DNA of 64,000 nucleotides, from assembly GCF_021130785.1 (NCBI RefSeq), contig NC_060213.1, forward strand, positions 61,784,001 through 61,848,000, given 5' to 3'. Position 1 is the first letter of the stretch, and the number at the start of each line of letters is the position of its first letter. Below the pieces are notes generated by a model. It made no database searches and was not told the DNA's origin. It was given only the letters and a program-made list of their open reading frames with translations. Of the stretch, positions 12,011-23,290 are shown in pieces. Made by a program: the position numbers and the translations under genes. Source of the stretch: Homalodisca vitripennis (taxonomy: Eukaryota; Arthropoda; Insecta; Hemiptera; Cicadellidae).

Positions 12011-14220
12011 TTATAAAAAAACACCACTTCTTCTAGCCTGGTTTTCTTCAGCTGTCCCTCTTAGACACCAGGATCTTTCTTGTGCTGGCTGTTATTTAAA
12101 AATTATCTACATTTTAACTCAGGATTATTCCACCTGACTTTGATAAAATATTTCAAATGCAAGATGCCGTGATTTCTCTCCTGTCTCACCAATACGTAGA
12201 CATAGACGTATGTCTAAGTGACTCACCTAAGTGACTATAGACGACTGCGAGTCCTCTGTTACATTTGTGTCCGGCTAAATGTCTAAAAGTCTTGAAATTG
12301 TTTTATGTCACATCCTACATGTGGAGGAGATATTATAAAGTGACACATGCAACAGACAGGAGCACAGTGTAATTACACATAATTACACATTACAGCGGTT
12401 GACGTCGTATTTATGAGCTTTGTGAATGGCTGATGAAGTGCGAGATTGCACGAGGCATGGATTTCCTCTTCAGTATTATCCTCTTAGACATCCCATTTCA
12501 ATATACAATGTGCACGGTTCTGGGCTCTGATACTTTTATGATTATACTTTTATCATTCATATATATCACTCACCTTGTTTACAGTTTATTTGTTTTTCTA
12601 GTTTAGTTGACTACCCATAAGACTAATGAAAACTGTTCTCTAACGCTCATCAAAAACCCATGAATTGACGTACACCATTGTCGAACTCAGTGTTGTATAT
12701 ACAGTGAGTTTCATATGTTATGCACACTTGGAAACTATAAGAGATACAAGACCAACTAATCAATACGATTAAGTTAATTATTGGTTGCGTTGTTCACTCG
12801 CTGCGCTCAAAAAACTGATTTTAATCTAAACAGTATTTTGCATTAAATCTGCATGAAAAGTCTTCTATTTTCCAAATATTATAATTTAAAAGACCTGCAA
12901 GTAGGAGGTGTAGTGTTAGAGTCGGCCTTTATAAATGCAAAGAACCATTTTTTTACTTAATCAAAAGAGAGTAGAGTTTTTTCTGATTACAAAAATACCA
13001 TACGTGTTATAATTTTCTCACGGTATTCATCTAATAATTCATAGAAATCTGGTTTTTGTATGGTTGTGTGAAAGGAATTTTTATTCCACTATTGAGATAG
13101 TTGGTAGACCTGATATATTTCACTGCACAGTGTTGGAATCAGCTGTGTAGTAAAACACAGAAATTATGAGACAAGGTCAGTCTAAAGTTACTGTTACTGA
13201 TAACTTTGTATTTGATTAACAAAATACGACAGTTCGAAATTTGTGACCAAAGACAATTAATTTATTGGTTTTGTTATTATTCACAACTTTATCAGTATAA
13301 TCTTTGCTGTATCTCTTATAGTTTCCAAGATCCCTTTAGTGTGCATACAATATGGAACACACTGTATACGAAGCTTCATTCAAATTTTCAAGCCTCTAGA
13401 TCAGTTTTCACGTGATATCAAGTGGATAGACAAACAGTCAGAAATTACAATTTTCCAGCCTCTCGATCGATAGGCTTCTCTAACGCTCAGCCAGTAATAA
13501 TAATTAATGTCTGTACTCAGACACGAATTATTTATTTCACCAGTACGCATTTCGTGTAGTTGTATCATTTAAGGAAAAATTGTTGAAGGTAATAAGGTTA
13601 ATTTTTGAAATTTTAAGGTAGTCGTTAAAACATATTAATGAATAATGCTATGGTACAAACTGCAAAAATTCTCATGTTTTACCTTCATCCAATTTTTTTT
13701 GGCCTTGTTACAAAACTGCCCAAATTTCCCAAAACCGATTTACCAACCTTTAGGGCTATTGTGAAATGGATATTAGTTTGTGTTTTTGAACTATGGGAGA
13801 TATCTTATTTAAAGTTATAATGAATACATTCAATGAAAAGGTTTTCTACTTCAATACATGTAGAAGTTAAAAGCCATTTCTTTATACAATTATTATGTAT
13901 CTTTACCGATTTTTCATTTTTTTATAAACGTTGGTAAGTAATTACACAAACCCGAATATCGAGACCATAAAGGGAAAGCTTCGTAACGCGTTTTATATAT
14001 GTGCATGCTGTTTTCACACACCAAAATGAAGGTAGTGAAGTGAATATTATTAAATAACTAAATTGTACACAATAAAAAATTCTATAAAATACAAGGTTCT
14101 TATGTATAATGTACATTTCTCTAAATAAAACACAGGTAATAAATGAGCAAAGCGAAGTTCCATCGCATCTGTTAAAAATAAGAGCGCAAGAATTCTTCAT
14201 TAAATCCCACAATAATTATT
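12011..14220. other. Noncoding; inverted M5 relics
   Basis: No gene recognised. TTCTCTAACGCTCA occurs at about 12637 and 13472, the reverse complement of the M5 signature. The 13310-13500 stretch (AAGCTTCATTCAAATTTTC, CCTCTAGATCAG, GGATAGACAAACAGTC) looks like a minus-strand M5-type unit. Open frames of 60-96 codons here resemble nothing known. Confidence 0.4.
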
Positions 14221-14224
14221 TTTA

Positions 14225-14400
14225 TGTTGTCAGACAGTGACACTGCGTTCTTAAGGACACGACTCTTTGTGGGGATTCATTAAGGCCCTCAAATCCACTC
14301 GGAACAGCTGCCCTCTTGTTAGTCTTGAAAGGGTTAAGGGAGAGGGAGGGTGATTCAAAAGGGAAAATTAGAAATACTCCACTGTACTCTGCGCATACCC
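14225..14400. other. GC-richer island
   Basis: Includes AAGGACACGACTC, GGAACAGCTGCCC (with the E-box CAGCTG) and a purine-rich AGGGAGAGGGAGGG run, all in AT-rich surroundings. No coding signal. A regulatory element is possible but unproven. Confidence 0.3.
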
Positions 14401-14555
14401 ACTCTAATTAGAATTTAGCACACACATTTAATTACTCATATTAACCGAGTAAACTTAATTTCGGAATAAGTTTTAATGTGGTAAAAACGAATATTAGTCA
14501 CATTTAAGTTGTTATTTAGCTTACCGTTATTTCAAGATTCATGTCTCGGTTGTAC

Positions 14556-14729
14556 GCGAACTCAGGAAGTTATCTAAGATAATGTTATGGTTCGTTGACT
14601 ATAAATTTTAGTTGTATAGTATGATGCTTTTTAATTTTCTCCGCAAACTCAGGAAGATGACTAAGATAATTTTCAAGGTTCTTTCACTAAACATTTCAGT
14701 TGTATAGTATGATGCTTAATATTGTGCTC
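14556..14729 (+). repeat. Two-copy 87-bp tandem duplication
   Basis: GCGAACTCAGGAAG at 14556 and GCAAACTCAGGAAG at 14643 start two copies. Each runs through a TAAGATAAT word to the shared segment TTGTATAGTATGATGCTT. The copies differ at many sites in the middle, so the duplication is old. Confidence 0.75.
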
Positions 14730-15059
14730 GTATAATTTTCTATGATTGTACTGTTGATTATTAAGAGTTTCCATGGAGTTGTATTTGAGTTGATTCTGGA
14801 TTGCACGCTTACAATTCTAGCTCAGACACAGTTTCCTTAAGGTTTAATGGAAAGCATAAAACCGAGAACTTTTACATTATATACAATTCCATGGAAAATA
14901 TCATTTCACAAATGTAACATGTAACAGTTACTTTTACAACGGTCACAAAAGAGATTTAGATATTTGTCATAGTTGATAAAAGAGCTAGATTTTTGAGACC
15001 ACCGAGCAATAAGCAACCTCGGTTCTGAAATCCTTTGCTTTGTGGGTGTACAACACTTT

Positions 15060-15349
15060 GGAGCCCCCTTTTACTGATAACTAAGATCGCCTGGTATGGC
15101 TCAACGTACTCTAATGAACCATCTGCCTCCAGTTAGAGAAACGTGATGGCCTCTATAAGCCAATAAGTCTTCTTTTGGAACAACGCTCTCTGAGGTTACC
15201 TAATTTTTAAGAGTATCTTATACTTGAAATTTGTCGACCTCTACAACACATTTGAGTGAATATCCACTTAAAGTTCCATCGTATGTCTGTAAAACTTCAC
15301 TTTAACTAGCCTTCTGCTGGCTATAGCTTCATGACCTAACCTCTGGGAA
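15060..15349. repeat. Decayed left edge of the 136-bp satellite
   Basis: The phrases CTATAGCTTCATGACC, TAACCTCTGGGAATTCACGG and CTTCACTTTAACTAGCC are degraded versions of the satellite monomer that starts in earnest at about 15.35 kb. Similarity fades going left. Confidence 0.5.
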
Positions 15350-17310
15350 TTCACGGTCATTAATTGACTTGTTTCTCGCAAACTTCAAGTTTTCTCCGAG
15401 ATCTAGTCATTGTAAACACTTCTGATAGGGTCAAAAAGTCTCCAGAATCCTCTAGCTCTGCTTTATGACTTGACCTCTAGGAACTCAAGAATATTGAACG
15501 ACTAGTTTATTATAAACTCCAAGTCTCCTTGAAGACTCTACTCACTGTAAAAACCTCTCATAGAGTGAAAACCCCTCCAGAATACTTTGGCTCTAGCTTT
15601 ATAACTTGACCTCTAGGAACTCAAGGAACTCAAGAATATTGAATGACTAGTTTATTACAAACCTCAAGTTTCCTTGAAGACTCTACTCACTTTAAATACC
15701 TCGTATAGAGTCAAAAACCCTACAGAATCCTTTGTCTCTAGCTTTATAACTTGACCTCAAGAACTCAAGAATATTGAATGACTAGTTTATTACAAACTCC
15801 AAGTCTCCTTGAAGACTCTACTCACTGTAAAAACCTCTCATAGAGTGAAAAACCCTTCCAGAATACTTTGGCTCTAGCATAATGACCTCTAGGAACTCAA
15901 GAATATTGAATGACTAGTTTATTACAAATTGAAGACTCTACTCACTTTAAATACCTCGTATAGAGTCAAAAACCCTACAGAATCCTTTGTCTCTAGCTTT
16001 ATAACTTGACCTCAAGAACTCAAGAATATTGAATGACTAGTTTATTACAAACTCCAAGTCTCCTTGAAGACTCTACTCACTGTAAACACCTCTCATAGAG
16101 TGAAAACCCCTCCAGAATACTTTGGCTCTAGCTTTATAACTTGACCTCTAGGAACTCAAGAATATTGAATGACTAGTTTATTACAAACTCCAAGTCTCCT
16201 TGAAGACTCTACTCACTGTAAACACCTCTCATAGAGTGAAAACCCTTCCAGAATATTTTGGCTCTAGCTTTATAACTTGACCTCAAGAACTCAAGGAACT
16301 CAAGAATATTGAATGACTAGTTTATTACAAACTCAAGTCTCCTTGAAGACTCTACTCACTGTAAAAACCTCGCATAGAGTCAAAACCCCTCAGAATATTT
16401 TGGCTCTAGCTTTATAACTTGACCTCAAGAACTCAAGGAACTCGAATGACTAGAACTATGAAGACTCACGCTAGTGTTATTACAACTCCCTAAGTACCCT
16501 ACTTGAAGACTCTACTCACTTTAAATACCTCGTATAGAGTCAAAAACCCTACAGAATCTTTTGTCTCTAGCTTTATAACTTAACCTCTAGGTACTCAAGA
16601 ATATTGAATGACTAGTTTATTACAAACTCCAAGTCTCCTTGAAGACTCTACTCACTGTAAACACCTCTCATAGAGTGAAAACCACTCCAGAATACTTTGG
16701 CTCTAGCTTTATAACTTGACCTCTAGGAACTCAAGAATATTGAATGACTAGTTTATTACAAACCCCAAGTCTCCTTGAAGACTCTACTCACTGTAAAAAC
16801 ATCGCATAGAGTCAAAACCCCTCCAGAATATTTTAGCTCTAGCTTTATAACTTTACCTCAAGAACTCAAGGAACTCAAGAATATTGAATGACTAGTTTAT
16901 TACAAACTCCAAGTCTCCTTGAAGACTCTACTCACTGTAAAAACCTCTCATAGAGTGAAAACCCCTCCAGAATACTTTGGCTCTAGCTTTATAACTTGAC
17001 CTCTAGGAACTCAAGAATATTGAATGACTAGTTTATTACAAACTCCAAGTCTCCTTGAAGACTCTACTCACTTTAAATACCTCGTATAGAGTCAAAAACC
17101 CCACAGAATCTTTTGTCTCTAGCTTTATAACTTAACCTCTAGGAACTCAAGAATATTGAATGACTAGTTTATTACAAACCCCAAGTCTCCTTGAAGACTC
17201 TACTCACTGTAAACACCTCTCACAGGGTCAAACACCCTCCGGAATACTTTGGCTCTAGCTTTATAACTTGAACTTTAGGAACCTAAGGCCATTTAATGAC
17301 TAGTTTATTG
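15350..17310. repeat. 136-bp satellite array, about 14 units
   Basis: The landmark ACTAGTTTAT recurs at about 15501, 15646, 15781, 15913, 16036, 16172, 16316, 16611, 16747, 16891, 17027, 17163 and 17299. Most spacings are 135-136 bp, with 123-bp deletions and 144-bp variants (the extra 9 bp is a duplicated CTCAAGGAA). One unit near 16.45 kb is scrambled. Monomers alternate loosely between a type reading CTGTAAAAACCTCTCATAG and a type reading TTTAAATACCTCGTATAG. Central units are alike and edge units are diverged, as expected from unequal exchange. Confidence 0.95.
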
Positions 17311-18854
17311 GAGCTTTATGAATTCTCTACAAACGCAAGGTCATTGATTGACTATTTTCTTGGAATCTCGAACTCCTGGGAGCCTCCTTAGTCTCTGAAA
17401 CTATCCAACCTCTAGAAATATAATACTATCTTCAGCGTCACCTTGTATTTTGAAACCCAAACCATACAATTCTCTGGCGCCTGAAATCACCTATCTCTTG
17501 GATTACCAAGATCCTCCAGTTCTTAAAACCCAATTTATCTGAATCACAGAAACCTCTCGCTTTGTCCGGAGTAGTTTACTGCTTAAATCTAAATGGGGAA
17601 TTTCCGTGAAGATTGTTCCTTTACCTCTGAAATCATAAGCAGTAAAAACAGTGACATCAACGGTAACTCAGTTTGCGACTGACATCGACTAAATATTCAA
17701 GACGGAAAATCTAAGTATCTGCTTCGCTTTGAACCAGTCAAAGCTGCTTACGTTTACGATGGAACAGCCTAACGGGCTAATGCTGAATAGGAAATTCCCG
17801 CCTCGTCCAATTTCATACTTCATCATCCATTCACAAAGCACTCAGATTTTAAGTGGAGTGTTCTAATAAGTAATTATGTGAAACGCTAAATTCGAGTCAC
17901 AATTCTCAGCCCACGTCACTTCTACACTTGTACTTTTATCATCATGTGTTTAATTGCAACCCATATACATTTAGACATTTTCTAGTTTTTTTACTTAATT
18001 GGTTTGTCTTAGAAGGCAACATTATAGTGTTTATGAATGGCTATATTGTAATTTTAGGTGTAAAATATTTGAATAAAGGTGCCTCCCCACACAATCCATT
18101 AGACGCTAAGTTTTATACACGTTCAGAATGTATATATCTACTATTAATTTATCATTACGCGTATTATATGTACGTCAAGGACTTTTGACAAGCGCATAAT
18201 TCAAATGTTGAATTAATCATATGAAAATCTACTGTACAGCTCTTTTACTCAAACTCTTTTATCTTCAATGGTCCTGTGAGTTATTGAGTTAAAAACAAAT
18301 ACGCCACTAGAAAAATTAAAATTAATTCTTTTAATTATAGATTACAAAGCAAAGTATGTCAAATTCCTTACATTCATGACATTTCATGACTTTATCCCAG
18401 GATCATCCTCTTTATTTTTTTTAATTTTAACTCCTTACCAGTTAAAAAGTACTTTGACAATGTGATGGTAAGCATTTTTGAGTACTCCCAGTTATTGAAT
18501 TGTGTAAGCGCAGTATTTTTCTCTTTAACACACTGGGAGTTTTTTTTATTATTTAGTTCTCTATCCAGGATTTGTGTATTAGCTGTATTAAGGCTACAGA
18601 TTCAATCTGTGTTTACCACGAATTTCTTAATCTGGATTCTAACCCGAGTACTTGAAATTAAATGCTCTAATTTATGTCAATTAGTACGACTAGCTGTATA
18701 ATTATGCACAAATTGTATTTCGGAAACTGTATTGTACAAGAATTTTCATTAAATTACGTGTATACTTTTGGCTGAAGTAAATAATCCGTTTTTATGAAAC
18801 CGCAAAGTTGTGGATTGATGCACAGTGAAATTTATATCTCAATATTCTTACTTG
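17311..18854. other. Decayed satellite edge, then AT-rich noncoding DNA
   Basis: 17311-17560 keeps satellite-like phrases (ATTGATTGACTATTTTC, CTCTTGGATTACCAAG) that are too diverged to count. Beyond that nothing is recognised. Frames of 86 and 79 codons at 17928-18701 are AT-driven and match nothing. Confidence 0.45.
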
Positions 18855-19200
18855 AAGGGACTTTTGTGGACCTATCTTTCGTTCCCAAGTGGCCATTGAC
18901 TATCAGAAGAGCATGGCGGTGGGGGAGGGGGAGAATGAGGGTTTGTTTAACCACAAACGGCCCCTACAACGACTTGGAAAAAACCGAACATATTCTCTCC
19001 GGCCGAATTGCCAATATTACATTCTACCCGGTTAAACAAGGGCAGAAACAATACTGGGCCCTCTCTCCTCTCTCCCTTCCGCGTGCCACCCCCGTTTCCC
19101 GACATCCCCAAACATTTGAACCCCTCCGGCAGCTCAGACTCGGGGGAGCGCCGCTTTCTCGCAGTATTTGCATAGTTAAGCACACAAGCGCCGATTAAGA
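18855..19200. other. GC-rich, CpG-containing island
   Basis: A strong composition shift. It has a purine-rich GGGGGAGGGGGAG run, CAAACGGCCCC, CTCCGGCCGAATTGCC, a CT-rich stretch and CAGACTCGGGGGAGCGCCG. A 134-codon plus-strand frame (18794-19198) and a 78-codon minus-strand frame overlap, neither with a recognisable domain, so neither is called as a gene. A conserved noncoding element or a CpG-rich promoter-like block is the best guess. Confidence 0.35.
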
Positions 19201-20570
19201 GAGTCTAGATTACGGGCGAATCTTTGAAACAACTTATAATTGGTTGAAAATTTTAAAACATTTCTTAATTAATTTCTCACTACTTTTTCGCAAATGTGGA
19301 ACAATATCAAGGCGGACTGAACGGTTCTGAACTGTCTGTTGTTCCTGAAGGCAACTTTAATTGTTTCATTATATGTATAAAGTAATTAAATAAGTGTAAT
19401 AATTCATGCAATCTCTCATTCCTCTCTACCTCCCACCAGATATAAATAGACAGGGACAAACTTGCCACTTTACTCCTGCTGAATGCTTGTCAAACATTGT
19501 GACTCGACTTGTTTAGAACTATACTAGAATGTAATTTAGGAAGCTTTAAATAATACTAGTATATCTATTTTAGACCAGTTGGCTTTGGAAGTAAATTTGT
19601 TAAAAGCATAATGCAGTATTAGCTACTAAATTTCGAAAACATGTGATGCATTGCTACCCAGTCAACATTGTTCATAAATTGAATTACCACTTTACTACGT
19701 TAAAATGTATTACTGCTTTGTTTACCTTTTATGTAACGTTGTACATTTATTGAGTTGTGTAAATCTACTGGGGTAAACGAACAAAAAGTAACAAAACATA
19801 TTGAAATCGTAATTAGTGAATGTCATTAATAATGGGGAATTTAATAATTAGTCGATGTGATGTGGAAGGGTGAGTTGAAGACAAAAAAAATTATGACAAA
19901 ATTGTGTACTATTTATTAATTTATTTTTCCCAGTAATCCCTCATTACGTATTCCACTCTAGTTCTATTAAACTTTTAATACAAAAATCACTGAGATATGA
20001 TTGTCAATTAAATTATATTTTGCAAACCAAAGCGCAAATTTGAGTTCATTAGATAAAGTATTAACTTAAAGCATGCGATTACGTTCGTATTTACGTTCGA
20101 TAATGTTGCTGTGGATAGGACTATATTTTAAATAATCGTTGAGTTTAATACAGTTTAGCTATATAACCAATATACAGAGAATTTCCGTTTATATTTATTA
20201 TGAATATTCTTTTTAGAGTGATACCATTGTTTGATGGTCGATAAAACAAACAAAATAAAATAAAAATCGATTCCAGCCCTAAACAAGAGATGGTAATATG
20301 AATCATTCTTACAAATTAATAAAGCACATTAAATATTTTCATTACAAAAAACATTACCTGTGTCTCCTTTTTAGCAATGTGGAAAGTCTAAACGTACTGC
20401 TTTTTAGATTCATTCATTTGCAGCCTGCTTTAAAACTTTAGCAATCAGTACAAATTTCCAGAACTTCAACAAAAACCAAGAAATAATTACCGTAGCAAGT
20501 CCCCTTAAGTTGGCTGCATAAATTATACTTATTAACTATTCCACCTTGGAAGTGTTTTTATGTGAGTCAT
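19201..20570. other. AT-rich noncoding DNA
   Basis: No repeat, RNA gene or coding signal recognised in about 1.4 kb. Confidence 0.55.
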
Positions 20571-20574
20571 CAAG

Positions 20575-20670
20575 GTCTTAAGATGCATGCCATAGTCGGG
20601 ATTCGAACCCGAGTGCCCGAATTGAAGACTTCATTCACCACAGTAAAGGTATGGGCAACTAGGTGTGATG
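20575..20670 (-). repeat. tRNA-derived SINE-like fragment with intact B box
   Basis: On the minus strand CGGGTTCGAATCCCGACTA is a canonical pol III B box inside a T-arm that can pair (CGGG/CCCG). The upstream part (minus strand, about 20600-20665) reads as a degraded D and anticodon region (GTTGCCCATACC, TGGTGAATGAAG). It immediately precedes the GTAAGTAT array. No complete cloverleaf is visible. Confidence 0.55.
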
Positions 20671-20686
20671 CTAGTTTTATCTTAGA

Positions 20687-20793
20687 GTAAGTATAACAGA
20701 GTAAGTATAGTATTGTAAGTATAGTATGGTAAGTATAGTATTGTAAGTATAGTATTGTAAGTATAGTATTGTAAGTATAGTATGGTAAGTATT
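20687..20793 (+). repeat. 14-bp array of GTAAGTATAGTATT
   Basis: About seven tandem units of GTAAGTATAGTATT or GTAAGTATAGTATG. Each contains GTAAGTAT, which equals the intronic part of a strong 5' splice site. The array abuts the tRNA-derived fragment on its left, so it may have grown from that element's tail. A 116-codon minus-strand frame through it (YTYNTILTILYLQ-type repeats) is an artefact. Confidence 0.9.
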
Positions 20794-21004
20794 TTCTACC
20801 GCGTGTACTTAAGGACGAGCTTCTGAGAACATTCAATAAACTAATAGCCGTTTGGTTAATTAAAAGTGTTTTTAATCGTGGCAAAAACCTAATTTCATCA
20901 ACTTCGGCATTCACTATCAATGTTATTTAGATATCAAGTGAATTGACTGATCAATGGTGTGAAATGTGTGCAATTTGATTAATAGCATAAGGTCCTTAAA
21001 TGTA

Positions 21005-21775
21005 AGAGTTTAAAAATTGAAACAGTTTAGAGGTGAAATTTAAAAACTAATTGTGCGTTTTATTTTAGTATTTCATCGGACTCAAAGGATATGATTACGT
21101 GCCAGTGATAGGCCGGGGCTTGAGGTAAAAGTTTGATCAGGTTTTAGGGTGGGAAGGGATTCGACCGGAGATGTTTTAGAGGGAAGTACACGGGAGAGTG
21201 GGTGCCCTTTCCAGTTAGCGATTGAAGGGCGCGGCAGGAAAACGGAGAGGGTAGTAACACTGCGTCTCATGGCGTTCCCGACACTGTCTAGACTTGGTAA
21301 AACGTTTTATAGACACTGCATAGCTTGTATTGCACTCTGCGAGCAGCAATTATCCAATATTATTAAGCATTCCTTCAATTAAAAAATGGTTACCTAGAAA
21401 GAAATCGTTGTATTGTACTTATTTAATCGTGCCATTGTAATTTAATACCGAAAACGATTTTTCTACAATTCACAAATGTCATGTTACTATTTATGTTACT
21501 ATTCACGCATAAAAGTGACCAAGTACATCTTAGACCATAACTTAAATTGAAATAGTTTAGAGGTAAAATATACAAAAACTAATTGTGCGTTTTATTTATT
21601 TTTTTTTTTTTTCAATTAAAAAATGAGTACCAAGAAAGAAATCCTTGTTTTGTACTTCTTTAATGATACCATTGTAATTTAATATTGTAAACGATTTTAC
21701 TACAATTCACAAATGGTACTTTAAATAGTTATGTTATTGTTCGCGCATAAATATTACCAAGTATATCTTAGACCT
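21005..21775. repeat. Tandem duplication; copy 1 interrupted by a GC-rich block
   Basis: Copy 1 begins at about 21010 (ATTGAAACAGTTTAGAGG ... CTAATTGTGCGTTTTATTT) and continues at about 21375 (TTCAATTAAAAAATGG ... ACCAAGTACATCTTAGAC). Copy 2 begins at about 21545 (ATTGAAATAGTTTAGAGG) and runs almost directly into TTCAATTAAAAAATGAG at about 21613, ending with ACCAAGTATATCTTAGAC near 21773. Where copy 1 has about 300 bp of GC-rich sequence, copy 2 has only a T-run. Either the block was inserted into copy 1 or it was deleted from copy 2. Confidence 0.8.
21075..21373. other. GC-rich island inside duplication copy 1
   Basis: Contains GATAGGCCGGGGCTTGAGG, GGGATTCGACCGG, AAGGGCGCGGCAGG and TCTCATGGCGTTCCC. 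Two overlapping frames (62 codons minus, 77 plus) match nothing known. I see no clear terminal inverted repeats or target duplication, so an element insertion is not demonstrated. Confidence 0.4.
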
Positions 21776-22084
21776 ATTTCCTGATTTCGATTTTTCAAAA
21801 TTTTTCTCAAAGTGTAGATGTTTAAAACTGTCTATTTTATTTTAACTTATCTCTTCCGTCTGATTAAATCGGCAGGTTTTAACCAGTGCACTGTTTATAT
21901 ACACTTTTTGTAAAACCCATCTTTGTACAGTAAATCACCATACAGTAAATACGTACAACAGGGTGATCTAAACATTAATGTTTGGTTTTCGAAAGCTAAA
22001 ACCCGTTTTCCCATCAGAAAAACTAACAAACATCGGGCGAATCGCACAACCTTTACCGATGTTTCCGATAATTTCATTTTGCCG

Positions 22085-22400
22085 GAATCAAAACAGTTCT
22101 GGGAGTGTCGGCGGTGGTGAGGGGGGAGGGGGCAACCGGCAGTATCCGTGGATGAAACAACAGAGACGGCGATTAAGTAAATATTTTGGGCCTGGTAAAT
22201 GAGTTAACATGGGCTCCGATCCCGGGCCGCAGTCAAGATGGCGGAGAGGGGGTTGTCATGGCTACGGCGGGTGGCGGGTGGTGGGTAGTGGGTGGTTGGG
22301 TGGTTGGGTGGAGTGAGTGGGGTGGGCAGTAGTTTACAACCACTCTGGGTCCCGTATACTGAGTAGTACGGGGTAAGTGGCTGCCTTGACAATTACATTG
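22085..22400. other. GC-rich, GGTGG-rich island
   Basis: GTCGGCGGTGGTGAGG, GATCCCGGGCCGCAG and CAAGATGGCGGAGAGG (the last resembles a YY1/Pho site), followed by a run of GGGTGG repeats at 22270-22320. Overlapping short frames on both strands are compositional. It may be a promoter-like or conserved regulatory block. The GGGTGG run could form G-quadruplex structure. Confidence 0.35.
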
Positions 22401-22489
22401 GAAAATACGTTATATCGACGAAGGAAAAAATTTCCTGTCTGGATTAAAATTTAGTGTTCTTTGCTTTATAATAGAGGTTGAGAATTCCG

Positions 22490-22590
22490 ACACTGATCTT
22501 TAAAAGGTGTATAGTAAAGCGTATCACCTGGCTTCGAGTCATTAAATCGCTTACATCTCATTTTCCGACTGAGCTAACTAATACATAATG
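22490..22590 (-). repeat. tRNA-derived SINE-like fragment
   Basis: On the minus strand GTTAGCTCAGTCGG is a near-perfect A box. About 30 bp on, GACTCGAAGCC is a degraded B box. Only the tRNA-like head is recognisable. Confidence 0.5.
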
Positions 22591-22759
22591 TCCAAGGATA
22601 AATTGCTCATTGCAGTTTTGAATAGTTGGCTTTGAAATCTTCTTTGACAGCGGTTTTTCTTGGCTATATACTTATCTTTATAAGTATATATGATTCATAC
22701 AAGGAATTGAAACTGTCTATTGAAGCCTATCCCAAAAAAGAACGTAAATCTATAATTTA

Positions 22760-23020
22760 TAGCTTAGTAAAGCGTCCGAAATCTGACAATGTCACAGATT
22801 TAACTCCTATCCTATGAAGTTCACGTCCGTCTGAGAAGATATTCAAAAGTCGACGACGAAGACGTTTGCATCGTTTTGACATCAAAGCCGCGTAGACTAC
22901 AAAAGATGAAGAGATGTTCTTATTGTGTTAATAGGTGCAAATCGAATTAGGTGCGATGTTTTAGACACGATTCTAAAGTACTGTGGACCAATCGAGTTTT
23001 CTACAAACACTATTTTGGAA
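22760..23020 (+). mobile_element. Family M1 internal fragment
   Basis: GCGTCCGAAATCTGACAATG ... AGTTCACGTCCGTC ... GCATCGTTTTGACATC ... AATAGGTGCA matches the interior of the M1 copy at 30.96-31.31 kb in the same order (GCGCCTGAAATCTGCCACTC ... AGTTCACGTTCGTC ... GCATCGTTTCGACATC ... TTAGGTGCA). The left terminus is missing. It directly precedes another M1 end. Confidence 0.6.
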
Positions 23021-23290
23021 AGGGTTGATTCAATGCGAATGTTGAGTTTAACTCCATTTATAATCTTCCGCTCAGTTCAGCGTCTGAAATCTGACACTGC
23101 ACTTGGTGGTCTAGGTGTTCTTGATGTCGAAATGATGCAAAGATTTCGTTTTGGACGTCTTTGCCACTGACTTTCTTTTGGGTCTTTACAGCCAGACGTG
23201 GACTTCAAATTCCAGGTGAAATGGAGCTAAACCCAACATTCGTATTGAGTCAACAACTCATCTGATTGGAATGGTGATACTGAGAAATGC
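23021..23290 (+). mobile_element. Family M1 TIR element, copy
   Basis: The left end GGAAAGGGTTGATTCAATG, CGAATGTTGAGTTTAACTCC is inverted at the right end as GAAATGGAGCTAAACCC, AACATTCGTATTGAGTCAAC. This yields a TIR of about 60-90 bp around a short interior. An 81-codon frame (22925-23170) crosses it and reads nothing familiar. Confidence 0.6.

Noticed and set aside
18485..18552. Terminator-like hairpin (ACTCCCAG ... CTGGGAGTTTTTTTT)
   Set aside because: Intrinsic terminators of this type are bacterial. Here the arms are about 45 bp apart in AT-rich eukaryotic DNA with no gene upstream, so chance is likelier.
18794..19198. 134-codon ORF in a GC-rich island as a gene
   Set aside because: No recognisable domain, an overlapping minus-strand ORF of 78 codons, and open frames are expected in GC-rich DNA where stop codons are rare.
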